A DNA stretch of 64,000 nucleotides from Thereva unica (taxonomy: Eukaryota > Arthropoda > Insecta > Diptera > Therevidae): the NCBI GenBank assembly GCA_949987705.1, contig OX465286.1, positions 15,079,676-15,143,675 on the forward strand, given 5' to 3'. A program made the position numbers and the translations under genes. The notes under the pieces were generated by a model, which was given only the letters and a program-made list of their open reading frames with translations, was not told where the DNA came from and did no database searches. Of the stretch, positions 44,781 to 54,795 are shown one piece after another. Numbering within the stretch: the stretch's first letter is position 1; each line of letters begins with the position of its first letter.

Positions 44781-44984
44781 CGCTAGTAAGGGGCCGTCCA
44801 TAAATTACGTGAGGTGATTTTTGTGATTCTTCGACCCCCCTCCCCCCTTGGTGAGATATCGTGAGATTTGTCCCTCCCCCCCTCCCTCCCCCCCTAGTCT
44901 CACGTGAGATTTTTCAAATTTTATAAAATCCATAGTATTTACATTAAAAATACAAAATTACGGTCGTACCCACAGAGTTTGAAT

Positions 44985-45052
44985 GCAGAACTGCAGGAAA
45001 GGCCCTCGCGTATAAAATCCGTGTACGTAACCGTAGTGAAATCTAGTGAACG
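44985..45052 (+). repeat. Dispersed repeat, copy 4 (partial)
   Basis: GCAGGAAAGGCCCTCGCG and TATAAAATCCGTGTACGTAA followed by TAGTGAAATCTAGTGAACGG match copy 1 at about 28940-29000. This copy lies between the left terminal repeat and the palindrome. Confidence 0.6.
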
Positions 45053-45113
45053 GTGTGTAAAAAGTTCATCTGTGTGAATGGGGGGGTTTGAGTGCAAGAT
45101 TTTATTTGAGATA

Positions 45114-46725
45114 ATAGTCCATGGAAAACTTACTCCAACATTGCAAAAATGCAGGACAAGGTTTTATTTTTGGGATGTGTAGGGGGGGTCAGTGTGAGCT
45201 TAAGTTTGAGTTTTCGGGATTCTAACCCCCCCCATTTGGCCGCCATCTTGGAAAACGTGTGCAAATGGTTTTTCCACTATATCTCCGAAACGGTACATCT
45301 TACCGAAAATTTGCAAGGACACTTTTTGTTTAGAATTAAATAATCTACAATTTATTAATTGGAAAATTTGTGGTAAAATGAATAATTAAGAAGTTATAAG
45401 CCTTAGAACACAAAAATTAGTCACAATATTTTCTTTTAAAGGCTATAACTTTTTTTCCTTCAACTTTAACAAAAAAAATAATAACAAGTTTTTTGTAGAG
45501 GGTTTCATTAGGAATAATTTTCATTTATTACTTTTTTAATTTCATTCACTACGAAGGGTTTTACAGCGCCCCGAAGGTATGAAAGTTCCAGATTTTCGGA
45601 ATATTTTAATACAATTTTACCTCCTAGAAATTAGCAATAACAGCTAGCAAGTAATAATAATGAATGAATGACTATACGTTATGAGAAATGCCGATGTTTG
45701 AGTAATGTAATAAAATTTTTTCGCATTTTTTTGCGGGTTTTTATTGCTGTTATGCCATGTTTTATAAGGTACGATATGGTTTAAAATGAAATTCTTTGAA
45801 TAATAACATGCGTTACTCCAATTTTTTAAAATAATTTGTTTTAGGGCTGCACAAAGAAGTGCTTTATTCAGTTATGTTACCTATCTAGCAAAATATGGAC
45901 GTATTCAGTTTGTGATGCAAACGCTTGTCATAAAATGAATACGCCCGTATGTTGCTAGATAGTTAGAATAAATGAAATACTTTTTTGTGTAGTCCTAAAA
46001 CAAATTATTTTAAAAAATTGGAGTAACGCATGTTATTATTCAAAGAATTTCATTTTAAACCATATCGTACCTTATAAAACATGGCATAACAGCAATAAAA
46101 ACCCGCAAAAAAATGCGAAACAATTTTATTACATTACTCAAACATCGGCATTTCTCATAACGTATAGTCATTCATTCATTATTATTACTTGCTAGCTGTT
46201 ATTGCTAATTTCTAGGAGGTAAAATTGTAATAAAATATTCCGAAAATCTGTCACTTTCATACCTTCGGGGCGCTGTAAAACCCTTCGTAGTGAATGAAAT
46301 TAAAAAAGTAATGAATGAAAATTATTCCTAATGAAACCCTCTACAAAAAACTTGTTATTATTTTTTTTGTTAAAGTTGAAGGAAAAAAAGTTATAGCCTT
46401 TAAAAGAAAATATTGTGACTAATTTTTGTGTTCTAAGGCTTATAACTTCTTAATTATTCATTTTACCACAAATTTTCCAATTAATAAATTGTAGATTATT
46501 TAATTCTAAACAAAAAGTGTCCTTGCAAATTTTCGGTAAGATGTACCGTTTCGGAGATATAGTGGAAAAACCATTTGCACACGTTTTCCAAGATGGCGGC
46601 TAAATGGGGGGGGTTAGAATCCCGAAAACTCAAACTTAAGCTCACACTGACCCCCCCTACACACCCCAGAAATAAAACCTTGTCCTGCATTTTTGCAATG
46701 TTGGAGTAAGTTTTCCATGGACTAT
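45114..46725. repeat. 1.6-kb near-perfect palindrome (arms about 790 bp, 28-bp spacer)
   Basis: The left arm is 45114-45907 and the right arm 45936-46725, with spacer 45908-45935. The arms match nearly base for base, with scattered differences such as TTTGGCCGCC versus TTTAGCCGCC and GTTCCAG versus GTGACAG. Each arm carries the same 64-codon frame (45149-45343 plus, its mirror ending at 46496 minus), which does not look like a known protein. Transcription through it would give a long hairpin RNA. Confidence 0.95.
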
Positions 46726-47565
46726 AACTGATAATTCGGACTGCTTGCCCTCCTCGCTTTTCCGCTTGTGGTGGACACACAACTACCAAAACGTGAGCAC
46801 TCACCCAACATTTCATTACGCTAAAATTCGGCATGTACTTTCTTGTAGCACTAAATTCTAATGGCCTTTTCGCGGTTCAGTGTTACTTGGCTCGTACTCT
46901 GCAGCATTCGACGAATCGCGCGAAACAATCGAGTAATTTTTTTGTTTTTTTTACACACAGTTCGCCGGCAGGCCGTGGCCTGAAAGTTTTAGCCTTGAGG
47001 CCAAGTATTACCATACACTCACCGGCCGCCAACTGTATGGCCTGAAGTTCAAGAATGCCTACAGCTCAAGAAAGCTGACAAAAATCGAATTTATCGTCAG
47101 TTCGGGCCTGACGATCTGAGCTTCTATTCACTCTCGAGCCGTGAATTGACGGGAAGAATTCACGCTGCATCCACTCGTAACAGAAAGCAAGGGGCGAGCT
47201 AAGCGTGAAAACCATCCACACTGGCGTTCGCGCTTGTTTGCACGGCGCGGCGTGAGGCTGGAGACGCCTTGAAGCTTTCGTTGAGGCCATGAACATTTTT
47301 GCGCTTGAGTTAATAACCAGCTATGCTGAGCAGTCGTTTTCACCTGTGTGTCTGTAGAGAATCATGATTTCACCTGCATGCCACGGCATGTCTGGCGGGT
47401 ACCTGAAGTATCATCCCTCAGTTAGACTGAGTCAAGCTTAGTCGTGCTGGTCGACCTGGTCTGACAGGCCACTGCCTACCGGCGGCCTGTAAGTGAATGG
47501 AGGTCTTTGGTGGAGAAACATGTTTTACTTAATTTAACCTAGTTTTCTCGGCATTTTACACTGTT
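46726..47565. other. Unassigned insert to the right of the palindrome
   Basis: The sequence is richer in G+C than its surroundings. An imperfect inverted pair, CGCCGGCAGGCCGTGGCCTG at 46963-46982 and its relative (16-18 of 20 matching) at 47465-47484, suggests a separate small element of about 0.5 kb. No matching target duplication was found. There is no convincing coding frame. Confidence 0.45.
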
Positions 47566-47691
47566 TCTTTAAAAAAAAATTTACGTGATATTTGCCGAGA
47601 CCCCCCCCTCTCCCTCACATGAGATTTGGTGAGATTTGGCCCGACCCCCTCCCTCCCCTAAACGCCTCACGTAATTTATGGACGACCCTTA

Positions 47692-47924
47692 ACCGTAAGC
47701 GGCATCAGTCTTGAAGCAATTTTTCACCTAAATTTTTTATTTTTATTTTGCTTTATTTAAATAAATCGCTTAAGTCTGCATTTACGGAATCCATTTACTT
47801 ATCACTTGTCACTTTACGTTTTCGTTTGGGGTCATTTTTCAAAATTAGGTATGTAAGATCAAATTCGTTCAGTTTTCGTATGGTACGCATTAGTTTAAGG
47901 CATAATACCAGTCAATAAAATACT
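47692..47924. other. AT-rich sequence without recognised features
   Basis: I see no coding motif and no terminal repeat between the TIR element and the next LINE fragment. Confidence 0.4.
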
Positions 47925-48095
47925 TGGGCCTTATTCTGGACCGAAAGCTAAACTGGCTATTCCAATATCAAAGAAGCAGGTCTTCGGCAAGAGATTGGGT
48001 TGGAATTCACATAAGGGTGCACATGTATAGCCATAGCAGTGATTAGACCAGACCAGTCCAAACATACGGCTCCACCGTAAAAGTTTGATAACAGA
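47925..48095 (+). pseudogene. LINE reverse transcriptase fragment, post-palm region
   Basis: The plus strand reads YLGLILDRKLNWLFQYQ and, after damage, TRPVQTYGSTVK. This is the LGxxLDxxLxW...PxLxYG block that follows the YADD box in Jockey/R1/Loa-type LINEs. No flanking domains survive. Confidence 0.6.
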
Positions 48096-49110
48096 TCTAG
48101 ACTCGATCAAGCCCAAGACCTACTAACTACAATGGTCGCAAAATTTAATTTCGGCAAGGTTATCAATATCCAGAACCCTACCACAGAGGAATGTGAAGAT
48201 TTTCAAGCTGACAAAGGGCCATCATGTTGTCCTGCACACAGGTGTATCAAAATCAGAGTCGGATATGTAGAAACTGGAGCCCCCCCTCTCACAGCTAGTT
48301 TACAAAAATGCTATCCTGCCGGATTCTTTTTAAGAGGCTCATTGTTTTTATACGCTTTTACATTCGCTTTACCTGTATGTATGTATGCATGTATGTATGT
48401 ATGTAATGTTTGGAAGAATTTTTAAATATTGATATATGTATATGTTTTTATATTGTTGATGTTGAAACCTTGAAACTTTTGCTTTTGACCAACACTATTT
48501 TTTAATGTAAAAGAATCTAAGCTCAGATGCCAACCATAGCTCGCGTGAAAGTGCAATCTGAAAATCCAGATGGCGGGTGAATTTGGGTATTACGCTCCCC
48601 CGACCCCGGGATATGGGTATTAAATGAAAGGATATAACAAGTAGAATACTATTAGCTGTGTATAGGGTTTGTCGGTTTTCGGGTTTGAAAACCGGTTTTT
48701 AAAAGAAAATTATGCAATTCGAAAACTGGGTGTTTCAGCAAAAAAACCGGTTTTAAATTTACACCTTACACATCTACTAACTACAAAACTGATATCACTA
48801 AAGATTGTTCTACACAAAATGACTGCGAGGTTACAAAAAGTGATGAAGAAGAAAATCTAGCCATGTTTATCAATTACTACGTTCATCGGATAGCATATAT
48901 ATGTAGATGGCGCCACTATCGACAATTGATATTATTTTAAGGTTTAGTACCAACCTTCAAACGATATGTGTCAAAATTTCATGACATTCCGAGCAGTGAT
49001 GCTACTTTTGTAATTTTCGAAGCAATGTAAAAATTTAAACTTTGTGTGTTGATCAGCATTGCGATACCGATATCCCAAACCCACCAGCCTGTCCTTAAAT
49101 TATCATAACC
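48096..49110. other. Repeat-derived intergenic sequence
   Basis: A (TGTA)n microsatellite lies at 48374-48406. A block at 48560-48660 (AGATGGCGGGTGAATTTGGG, then ATTAAATGAAAGGATATAAC and AAGTAGAATAC) has a diverged relative at 49830-49920. Two AACCGGTT octamers occur at 48690 and 48745. The frame at 48132-48425 matches nothing I know. Confidence 0.45.
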
Positions 49111-49114
49111 TTTT

Positions 49115-49200
49115 TCTATCTTCGGATCAAGCTTACTGCTAGACATTGGACCGTGACGACTTAAGCTTGACCAGCCGCATAAACAATTGTTCGAGAAAAC
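49115..49200 (+). mobile_element. LINE 3' tail family, copy 4 (partial)
   Basis: TTCGGATCAAGCTTACTGCT followed by AGACATTGGACCGTGACGAC matches the tail motif of the other copies. The end is degraded and the A run is not clean. Confidence 0.6.
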
Positions 49201-49254
49201 AAAAAAGTGCAGAAAATATTTTTGAAGTTGAAGTTGCGTTAAATATTCCCTGTG

Positions 49255-49790
49255 TGGTGTGAAAATTTGTCCATGAGAAAGCTCTGCTCGAAGTGGATAC
49301 GCGTTTGCTCACTGATTGTTGACCAAAAATTACAACGTTTCAACAGAGCGCGGTGTTTGGAGCTGTTTAGGCGATGACAATATAAATGAAACATGGATCC
49401 ATCATTACACTCCAGAATTAATCAGGTGAGTGGGCAGCAACCGCTAAAAGGCGTCAAAGCGTGCTGGGAAGGTTATATAAAAAAAGTAGCGAGAATATTA
49501 CATATCTACGAACGAAAAAACGTCCCCAAATGAAGAAGAAAAAGTGCTGTGTCACCAAGTTAATGCACTGAGCCACAATATGATCGCCGCAGTAGCAAAA
49601 TAGCACGAATTGCACTATGAATTGCTTCCGCATGTACCACATTAACCCTATCGAATTTTATTCCTTCCGAAAGGAATATGGTTCCAATGAGGAGGAGATC
49701 GCCGAAATGAAATCATTTTTTGAAAGGTTTGACGAAACCGGTTTAAACCGGTTTCATGGTAAAGTTGAAATTCGAAAAGTCAGTTTTTGT
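49255..49790 (+). pseudogene. mariner transposase remnant
   Basis: The plus-strand reading gives SMRKLCSKWIRVC, LIVDQKLQRFNRARCLELF, a stop at about 49373, then NINETWIHHYTPEL, KRPQMKKKK, HQVNALSHNMIAAVAK and HELHYELLPHVPH, ending SNEEEIAEMKSFFER. These follow the order of mariner proteins (MRKLC, GDETWIHHYTPE, HQDNAP, ELLPHPPYSPDLAPSD). The first catalytic Asp is Asn (NETW) and the second is Val (HQVNA). The block with the third Asp is deleted, and several stops and shifts occur. It is long dead. Matching mariner ends were not found next to it. Confidence 0.82.
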
Positions 49791-50043
49791 ATAAACCCTA
49801 GCTGTGTGGTACCATTCTAAATTCAAAATGGCGGGCAAAATAAAATGGCGGAATACCCTTTTCTTTACGATACACTCGATATGGTTATCAAATGAAAGTG
49901 TAAGACGAGTAGAATACAGTAAGCTTCGTGACGTCATTTTATATCTAATATAATGGGCACCACAAAATGGCGGTTGAAATATAATAGACAGAAAAACAAC
50001 ATAGTTTTAAAAAAAAATAAAAAATACGCTTTTATTTTAAATA

Positions 50044-50406
50044 CACCGTTTATGACTAGGCTTTATGATCGGGTTCAACCTAGGTTTAACCCAGTCATAA
50101 ATGGGGGTCGGGTTGAAACTGGGTCCACTAAACCCAAGCCTCATATACGAGGATTGAGTTGTAATTAATGACATTTGTTTTCTTTGTTTACCATTCGGTG
50201 TTTTTGCTTGCACAGGAATAAAAAATTATTTCATTCTGAGTTTTTACGTATCTATAAATTGTAATTTCACACAAAAATTTGAGGTTATGTTTTGATTCCA
50301 GTTCAACTCTATTTCAACCCAAAATGAACTCACCTCGACATCATATATGGTGGTAGAAATTTCAACTCAACCTCGACTCAACTTTTCAACCTAGTCATAA
50401 ACAGAG
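50044..50406. mobile_element. 363-bp MITE with TA target duplication
   Basis: The ends CACCGTTTATGACTAGG and (read inward) CTCTGTTTATGACTAGG match at 15 of 17. TA flanks both sides (50042-50043, 50407-50408). Both ends have GGTTCAACC/GGTTGA-like repeats inside. There is no coding capacity. It is a Tc1/mariner-type or related MITE by target choice. Confidence 0.82.
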
Positions 50407-50700
50407 TAAATGTGATGTGTGTTGATTACTAACTCTGTGGACTCCGCCTTTTATTCTGTCCAAGCTTCATTTCTCTTTTTTTTTTATAAAGGACGAACTG
50501 AAGTTTTCTATGGCGAAGATCCTGCATAGTCTTGAGGAGCCTCTATGGATTTGCGAAACGCCTGACAGGCTAAGGCAATGGCGTTCTTGTACATTTTTAG
50601 GCAATCTTTGTAAGGCTGCCACAAGCCCCGTTTGTTTTTAATAACTATTGAAGATCTTTCTTGTCAGCCGAATCATAGGGCTTAGAAGGAGCAAATGTCC

Positions 50701-50728
50701 AGTGTATACAAACTTTTGACACCCACTC
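50701..50728 (-). repeat. Tc1-like terminal inverted repeat, right
   Basis: Read inward on the minus strand it starts GAGTGGGTGTCAAAAGTTTG and matches 44003-44030 at 25 of 28 positions. TA follows at 50729-50730. The 6.7 kb between the two repeats is mostly other mobile elements. Confidence 0.75.
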
Positions 50729-50730
50729 TA

Positions 50731-51165
50731 TGTATTTACGTACGTTAAGAACGGTTATTTAACGATATCATTTCGAAAGTAGCCTTTTCTCCATAGCGCA
50801 TCAATTTTATCAGCTTAAACCCCGTCCAGCTGTATGCATACCTGCTGCATACTATAAAACAATGTTGGCCATTTTCGTAATATTATTTCGTTGAACATTT
50901 TTATACCAATTCGATATAATTAAAGGTATTTTTTTACCATACATTGAATATACCTACATAATACACGTTTACTGTCCATATTAACCCCCTCTCTCTTTCC
51001 ACACACCTCAGGTTCGTTCCAATACAGGCGCATCCCGTTAATATTTACCATATATAGATTGAACACATCCATACATAATATTAAACCAAGCTTAAGCTGA
51101 ATTCATACCTCATATATATATGTAGATATATATTGCATGCTTCGCGATCGCGCTGTGACTGTCGA
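50731..51165. other. AT-rich upstream sequence of the host gene
   Basis: No coding motif or terminal repeat was seen. Short TATA runs occur near 51100-51135. Confidence 0.4.
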
Positions 51166-51300
51166 TGCAGCAGTGTACCGCCGCCGCCGCCATATTTTTA
51201 GCAGAAGGGAGCCAAACGGTTCACACAGTTCTGTGCTGAATTTTGTTGCACGTTGGTCGCCGTCTCGTCGTCGTGTGAATATTTCCTTTTGCTTGAAAGT
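51166..51300 (+). promoter_or_regulatory. Candidate promoter and transcription start region
   Basis: A GC-rich patch with (CCG)n at 51179-51192 stands out in AT-rich DNA. It is followed by TCACACAGTTCTG, which contains an initiator-like CAGTT (A at 51227), and by GGTCG at 51255, near the place of a downstream promoter element but one base off the strict spacing. Long 5' leaders of this kind are common in flies. The call rests on composition and weak motifs only. Confidence 0.3.
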
Positions 51301-53078
51301 GGGAAAAAATCTTTAATTTCTTTCATTTTTGTATTAAAAAAAACAGTTTTTTTTTGTTTGTTTTCAAAAATAAAATACATTTCAAAGTTTTTATCGATTT
51401 ATAAAAATATTTTTGTGTGTTATTTAAAAATAAATAAATAATAGAAAAATATGGTGAAAACATCGTAACGGTTATCAGTTAAAAAAAAATTTACAACGGT
51501 ACTGAAAGGGGGGAGATATTTTTTTTTATTTTTATTTATTTTTTTTTTTTGAGAAAGAAGGCTTTTTGTTTAATTCTGGAAAGTAGCCACAGGCAGCAGC
51601 ACTAGTATAGCATCAGCATATATATTGTAATAACAACAACAACAGCAACAACGTTGTATAGAGAGAGAGAAGCAAGGTGTGTTGAGGGACAAAAAAATCG
51701 TCGTTAATGTAGTTTTTATTTCATTTCTTCTATAATTTTCTTTTTGTGTAGTTGTGTCGATACAAACACATATTGGATTCCTTATATGTGTGTGTGTGTG
51801 TGTGCGGAGGTTACTTTTTTTGCATTTTAGTAGTAAAATTATTAAAAAAAAAAATAAATAATAATAAAACAAAATATAAGGAGGAAAATATTTATTACCA
51901 GTAATATTTTGTTATATTGCCACTTTTATTACCAGTAATAAAGAAAAAAAATGACACATTCGTCGATGTCGATGACATATATAAAAAGAAATTTTGAAGA
52001 ATTATTTTGAAACAAGAAAATATTTTCCAAAAATTTTCCCTGTTTTGTGTTCACTGCCGGTGAGTCAGCGCGCTCCACGCAGTAGAGCCACACGCACACA
52101 TGTATATACACTTGCCATAATACTTATATATAGCCTTATATATATAGACTTATATAGATATAGTCTAGTATACATATATACTTATAAATATATATACTTA
52201 TATACATATACGTATATATAAATGTAAAATAATGCATTGACGTATATATGTATCTATATTATATATATTTGGTATATATATATATACTTAAAGGTCGATA
52301 TATAAACTATATAAAGCGTAATTATATATAGCAATATATATTATTTACATACGAGTATATGCTTTAAGCACCTCACATAAATGCCTATATACAAGCATGT
52401 ATGCAATAACACATGGTTATATATAGATATATCAACGTGTTATAAAACATGCATTAACACACACACACACCCATATACCGTGAGCTAAAATATTATTTTC
52501 CGTTCTGGTGTTCTTCTTCAATATTTGACCTTTTCTGCTTGGTTTTTTAGCAGAGTGTGCTCGGTCGTTAGTTATTTCTCAAATAAAATCAGCCTATATA
52601 TATTTTTTGGATTAAAATAAAAATACAAAATAAAAGAAAAACGAGTCTCCCATTTAAATAAATCAATTTGTACAATTTTTAAACAGATTTGTGTGACGAG
52701 AAAGTTTATAAATACAAAAAAAAAAGTTTTGATTTCGTTGTGTGCTTTCTTGTGAACAATAATTATTAAATATAATCATACCAAAAAAAAAAAATAATAA
52801 GAAAGCCTACAGGAAGCAATAGAAAACGATAGTGTTAAAGCAGAAAATATCCATATAAAAATATAATCAAAGAAAATATTAAAAAAAAAAAAAAAAAAAA
52901 ACAAAAATAGTCAAAAGTTATTTCTTTTAGTGTGGCAGCTCCGAAATAAATATTTAGTGTATATTCAAAAAAAAAAACAAAGTACAATTTTCCATCATAA
53001 AAAGAGGACAGAATACACCATTCATAATATCTATATAAACATACATACATCCATAAATATATACATATATATATCAAA
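51301..53078 (+). other. Probable 5' leader region, microsatellite-rich
   Basis: The sequence is AT-rich with (TG)n at 51787-51804, CAA repeats at 51632-51652, GA at 51661-51670, dense TATA/TACA repeats at 52110-52440, and an A run at 52880-52901. A strong acceptor-like site (pyrimidine tract then TTTTTTAG, AG at 52549-52550) could mark a second leader exon that runs into the coding start at 53079. The leader structure is uncertain. Confidence 0.35.
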
Positions 53079-53227
53079 ATGGCTTCCGTTAAAGACACCG
53101 CATCATTTTTTGCTAATGGAAATTCTAAACAGTTTGAATATTGTTTGAAATTATATCCGCAAGTTTTGAAATTGAAAGCCGAAAAGCGCAGCAAGAAACC
53201 TGAGGAGCTTATACGATTGGATGATTG
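53079..53227 (+). CDS. First coding exon of a host gene, function not recognised (partial)
   Basis: The ATG at 53079 sits in CAAAATGG, an excellent fly start context. The exon reads MASVKDTASFFANGNSKQFE, continues YCLKLYPQVLKLKAEKRSKK and ends PEELIRLDD plus TG, followed by the consensus donor GTAAGT at 53228. So 49 codons and two bases of the next codon (probably Trp) are present. Codon use is mixed and balanced, unlike the surrounding transposon remnants. The peptide is hydrophilic and Lys-rich from residue 30. It has no signal peptide and no transmembrane segment, so a cytoplasmic or nuclear protein is likely. It has the look of a conserved animal gene of unknown function, but I cannot name it. 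No second exon is visible in the remaining 10.7 kb. Confidence 0.75.
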
Positions 53228-53854
53228 GTAAGTGCTAATCCATAAAATATATGTACATATTTCACTTAGTTCTACAGTTTTATTTATAATTTTTGTTTAC
53301 TAAATACTAACAGTTGTATACTATAACTTTTCATAACAAACAATATTTCGTGTGTTTCGGTTTTGCATTTATATCAATAATGTTATCTCCTTATTTATTT
53401 GGAAGCTATAACACAAGGCAAGACAAAAGAAAAACACGTTCTAATAGCGCAATTGAAATATTGTACAAAAAAAAAGAACACTTTCGTCCTTTTGATTGCC
53501 TCTTATTCCTTAATGGACAGGAACTACTTCAGGACTCGCAAAGAGCCTCAAAGAGATTGATGTTGACAAAAATCCTCTGACCATGACAATGTAGTTACTC
53601 CTAATCGTCCTACAGACATGCGCCTCTTACTTACTTTTTAGCTTTATCAAAAAAAAAAAGCTTATACAGAGGCTCTGTCCGTCTGTCTGTCCGTCTGTGA
53701 CCCTTCATCCCTGAAAGTACTGTCGCTACAGACTTGGGCCATATCTCAAATTGTAGCTCTTGATCAAGAGACCTAAAACTGAGTAAATGGTCTGGAAATT
53801 CCAACCGAAAGTATATTTAACGGCAAAAAAGAGATTTCTAATAAAGTACATATA
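53228..53854 (+). other. Start of intron 1
   Basis: The segment begins with the donor GTAAGTGC. A CTGTCCGTCTGTCTGTCC microsatellite lies at about 53675-53698. No coding motif was recognised. Codon frames here are short. Confidence 0.5.
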
Positions 53855-53868
53855 ACGGTAGTCTAGAG

Positions 53869-54721
53869 CAGTGATTCCCAAAGTGAGTTCCGCGGAACCT
53901 TACGGTTCCACGACAAATTTTTATTGTTCCGTGTCACCAGCGCCGAAGTGCAAATACATTCGCAGACTCACTGGCGCTGCGCCAGCCGTTTAATGCGTTC
54001 TTGCTAATCAGAAAGTGCGAGTGGCCCTTCTTCCTTGAAATTTGGTCTACGTCACGCCGCGTAACATTTTGGCCGCCATTCCATATTCCCATGTCGAGGG
54101 AGTTGTGAAGAAAATGGTAATCCGCCCTCTTGAGATGGCCGCAAGGGCTAAACGATATATTGAGTATACTATATTGCTTATGGTGTTCTACTTATCATAC
54201 CCTTTCATTTCATACCCATGTCGAAGGGGTTGTGAAGAATATTTCAATCCGTTCTCATGAGACTGCCGCCATGGATCTAAAGGTTTATTGAGTATACCAT
54301 ATTGCATTGCCATCGGATCTAAAGCTGTATGCAAAATTTCAGCATGATAGGATATCCGGAAGTATTTGAAAAATCGATTGCAAAATTTGTTCCGTGAAGA
54401 AAACGGCAATCCGTCCTCTTGAGACGGCCGCCATGGATCTAACGGTATAATAAGTACACCATACTGCATTGTCATCGGAGTTGAAGTTGTGTGCAAAATT
54501 TCAGGGTGATCGGGTAACCGGGAGTATTCGAAAAATAGATTGCAAGATATGTACCGGACAAACAGACAGACAAGAAAGCGAGCTAATAAAAACGTTTTAA
54601 AATATATTAAAGGATAAATATATACATACATATATCATATATTATTTTTTCATCGTTGCGTTCCGCCAAATTTTATACATTGTAGAAAGGTTCCGTACGA
54701 AATAAAGTTTGGGAATCTCTG
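53869..54721. mobile_element. hAT-type MITE, 853 bp
   Basis: The left end CAGTGATTCCCAAAGT and the right end, read inward, CAGAGATTCCCAAACT match, and both continue to GGAACCTT. The flanking 8-bp sequences GTCTAGAG (53861-53868) and GCCTAGAG (54722-54729) match at 7 of 8. CAG ends with 8-bp duplications are typical of hAT. The inside has no transposase but holds repeated blocks (see 54085-54540). Confidence 0.82.
54085..54540. repeat. Diverged internal repeats within the hAT-type MITE
   Basis: Three blocks share GTTGTGAAGAA or GTGAAGAAAA, then CAATCCGTCCTCTTGAGA-like sequence, GCCGCCATGGATCTAA and GTATACCATATTGCATTG-like sequence, near 54095, 54225 and 54395. Blocks two and three also share AAAATTTCAG followed by a GATCGG-like stretch and ATTCGAAAAAT or ATTTGAAAAAT. 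They are about 150-190 bp apart. Confidence 0.6.
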
Positions 54722-54795
54722 GCCTAGAGCTAAGGCGCTGGAATCCTATCCCGGGGAACCAAGTTCAATCCTCCTCGGCTGCGTAATTGTGAAAT

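Larger units (their letters stand above)
44789..47689. mobile_element. 2.9-kb TIR element (AGGGGCCGTCC ends) containing a giant palindrome
   Basis: The left end AGGGGCCGTCCATAAATTAC and the right end, read inward, AGGGTCGTCCATAAATTACG, match with one gap, and the pairing continues through GTGAGG. A TA dinucleotide flanks both ends (44787-44788, 47690-47691). C-rich and GTGAGATTTG subterminal repeats lie inside both ends (about 44810-44920, 47590-47650). The middle holds a 1.6-kb inverted repeat (45114-46725) and about 0.85 kb of other sequence. No transposase was found, so it is non-autonomous. I do not assign the superfamily. Confidence 0.85.
53855..54795 (+). mobile_element. tRNA-like SINE, split by a hAT-type MITE
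   Basis: Joining 53855-53868 to 54730 and beyond, across the MITE and one copy of its 8-bp duplication, gives TAGTCTAGAGCTAAGGCGCT followed by GGAATCC. This resembles a tRNA D-arm with an A-box-like start. A B-box-like AGTTCAATCCT follows at 54762-54772 and CTCGGCTGCG shortly after. This is the head of a tRNA-derived SINE or a tRNA pseudogene. A clean acceptor stem is not visible, and the SINE's 3' limit is unclear. Confidence 0.5.

Noticed and set aside
45149..46834. 64-112-codon frames in the palindrome arms as genes
   Set aside because: They match no known motif and are mirrored only because the DNA is palindromic.
48132..48425. 97-codon frame at 48132
   Set aside because: No recognisable domain, ends in microsatellite-derived residues, surrounded by LINE debris.
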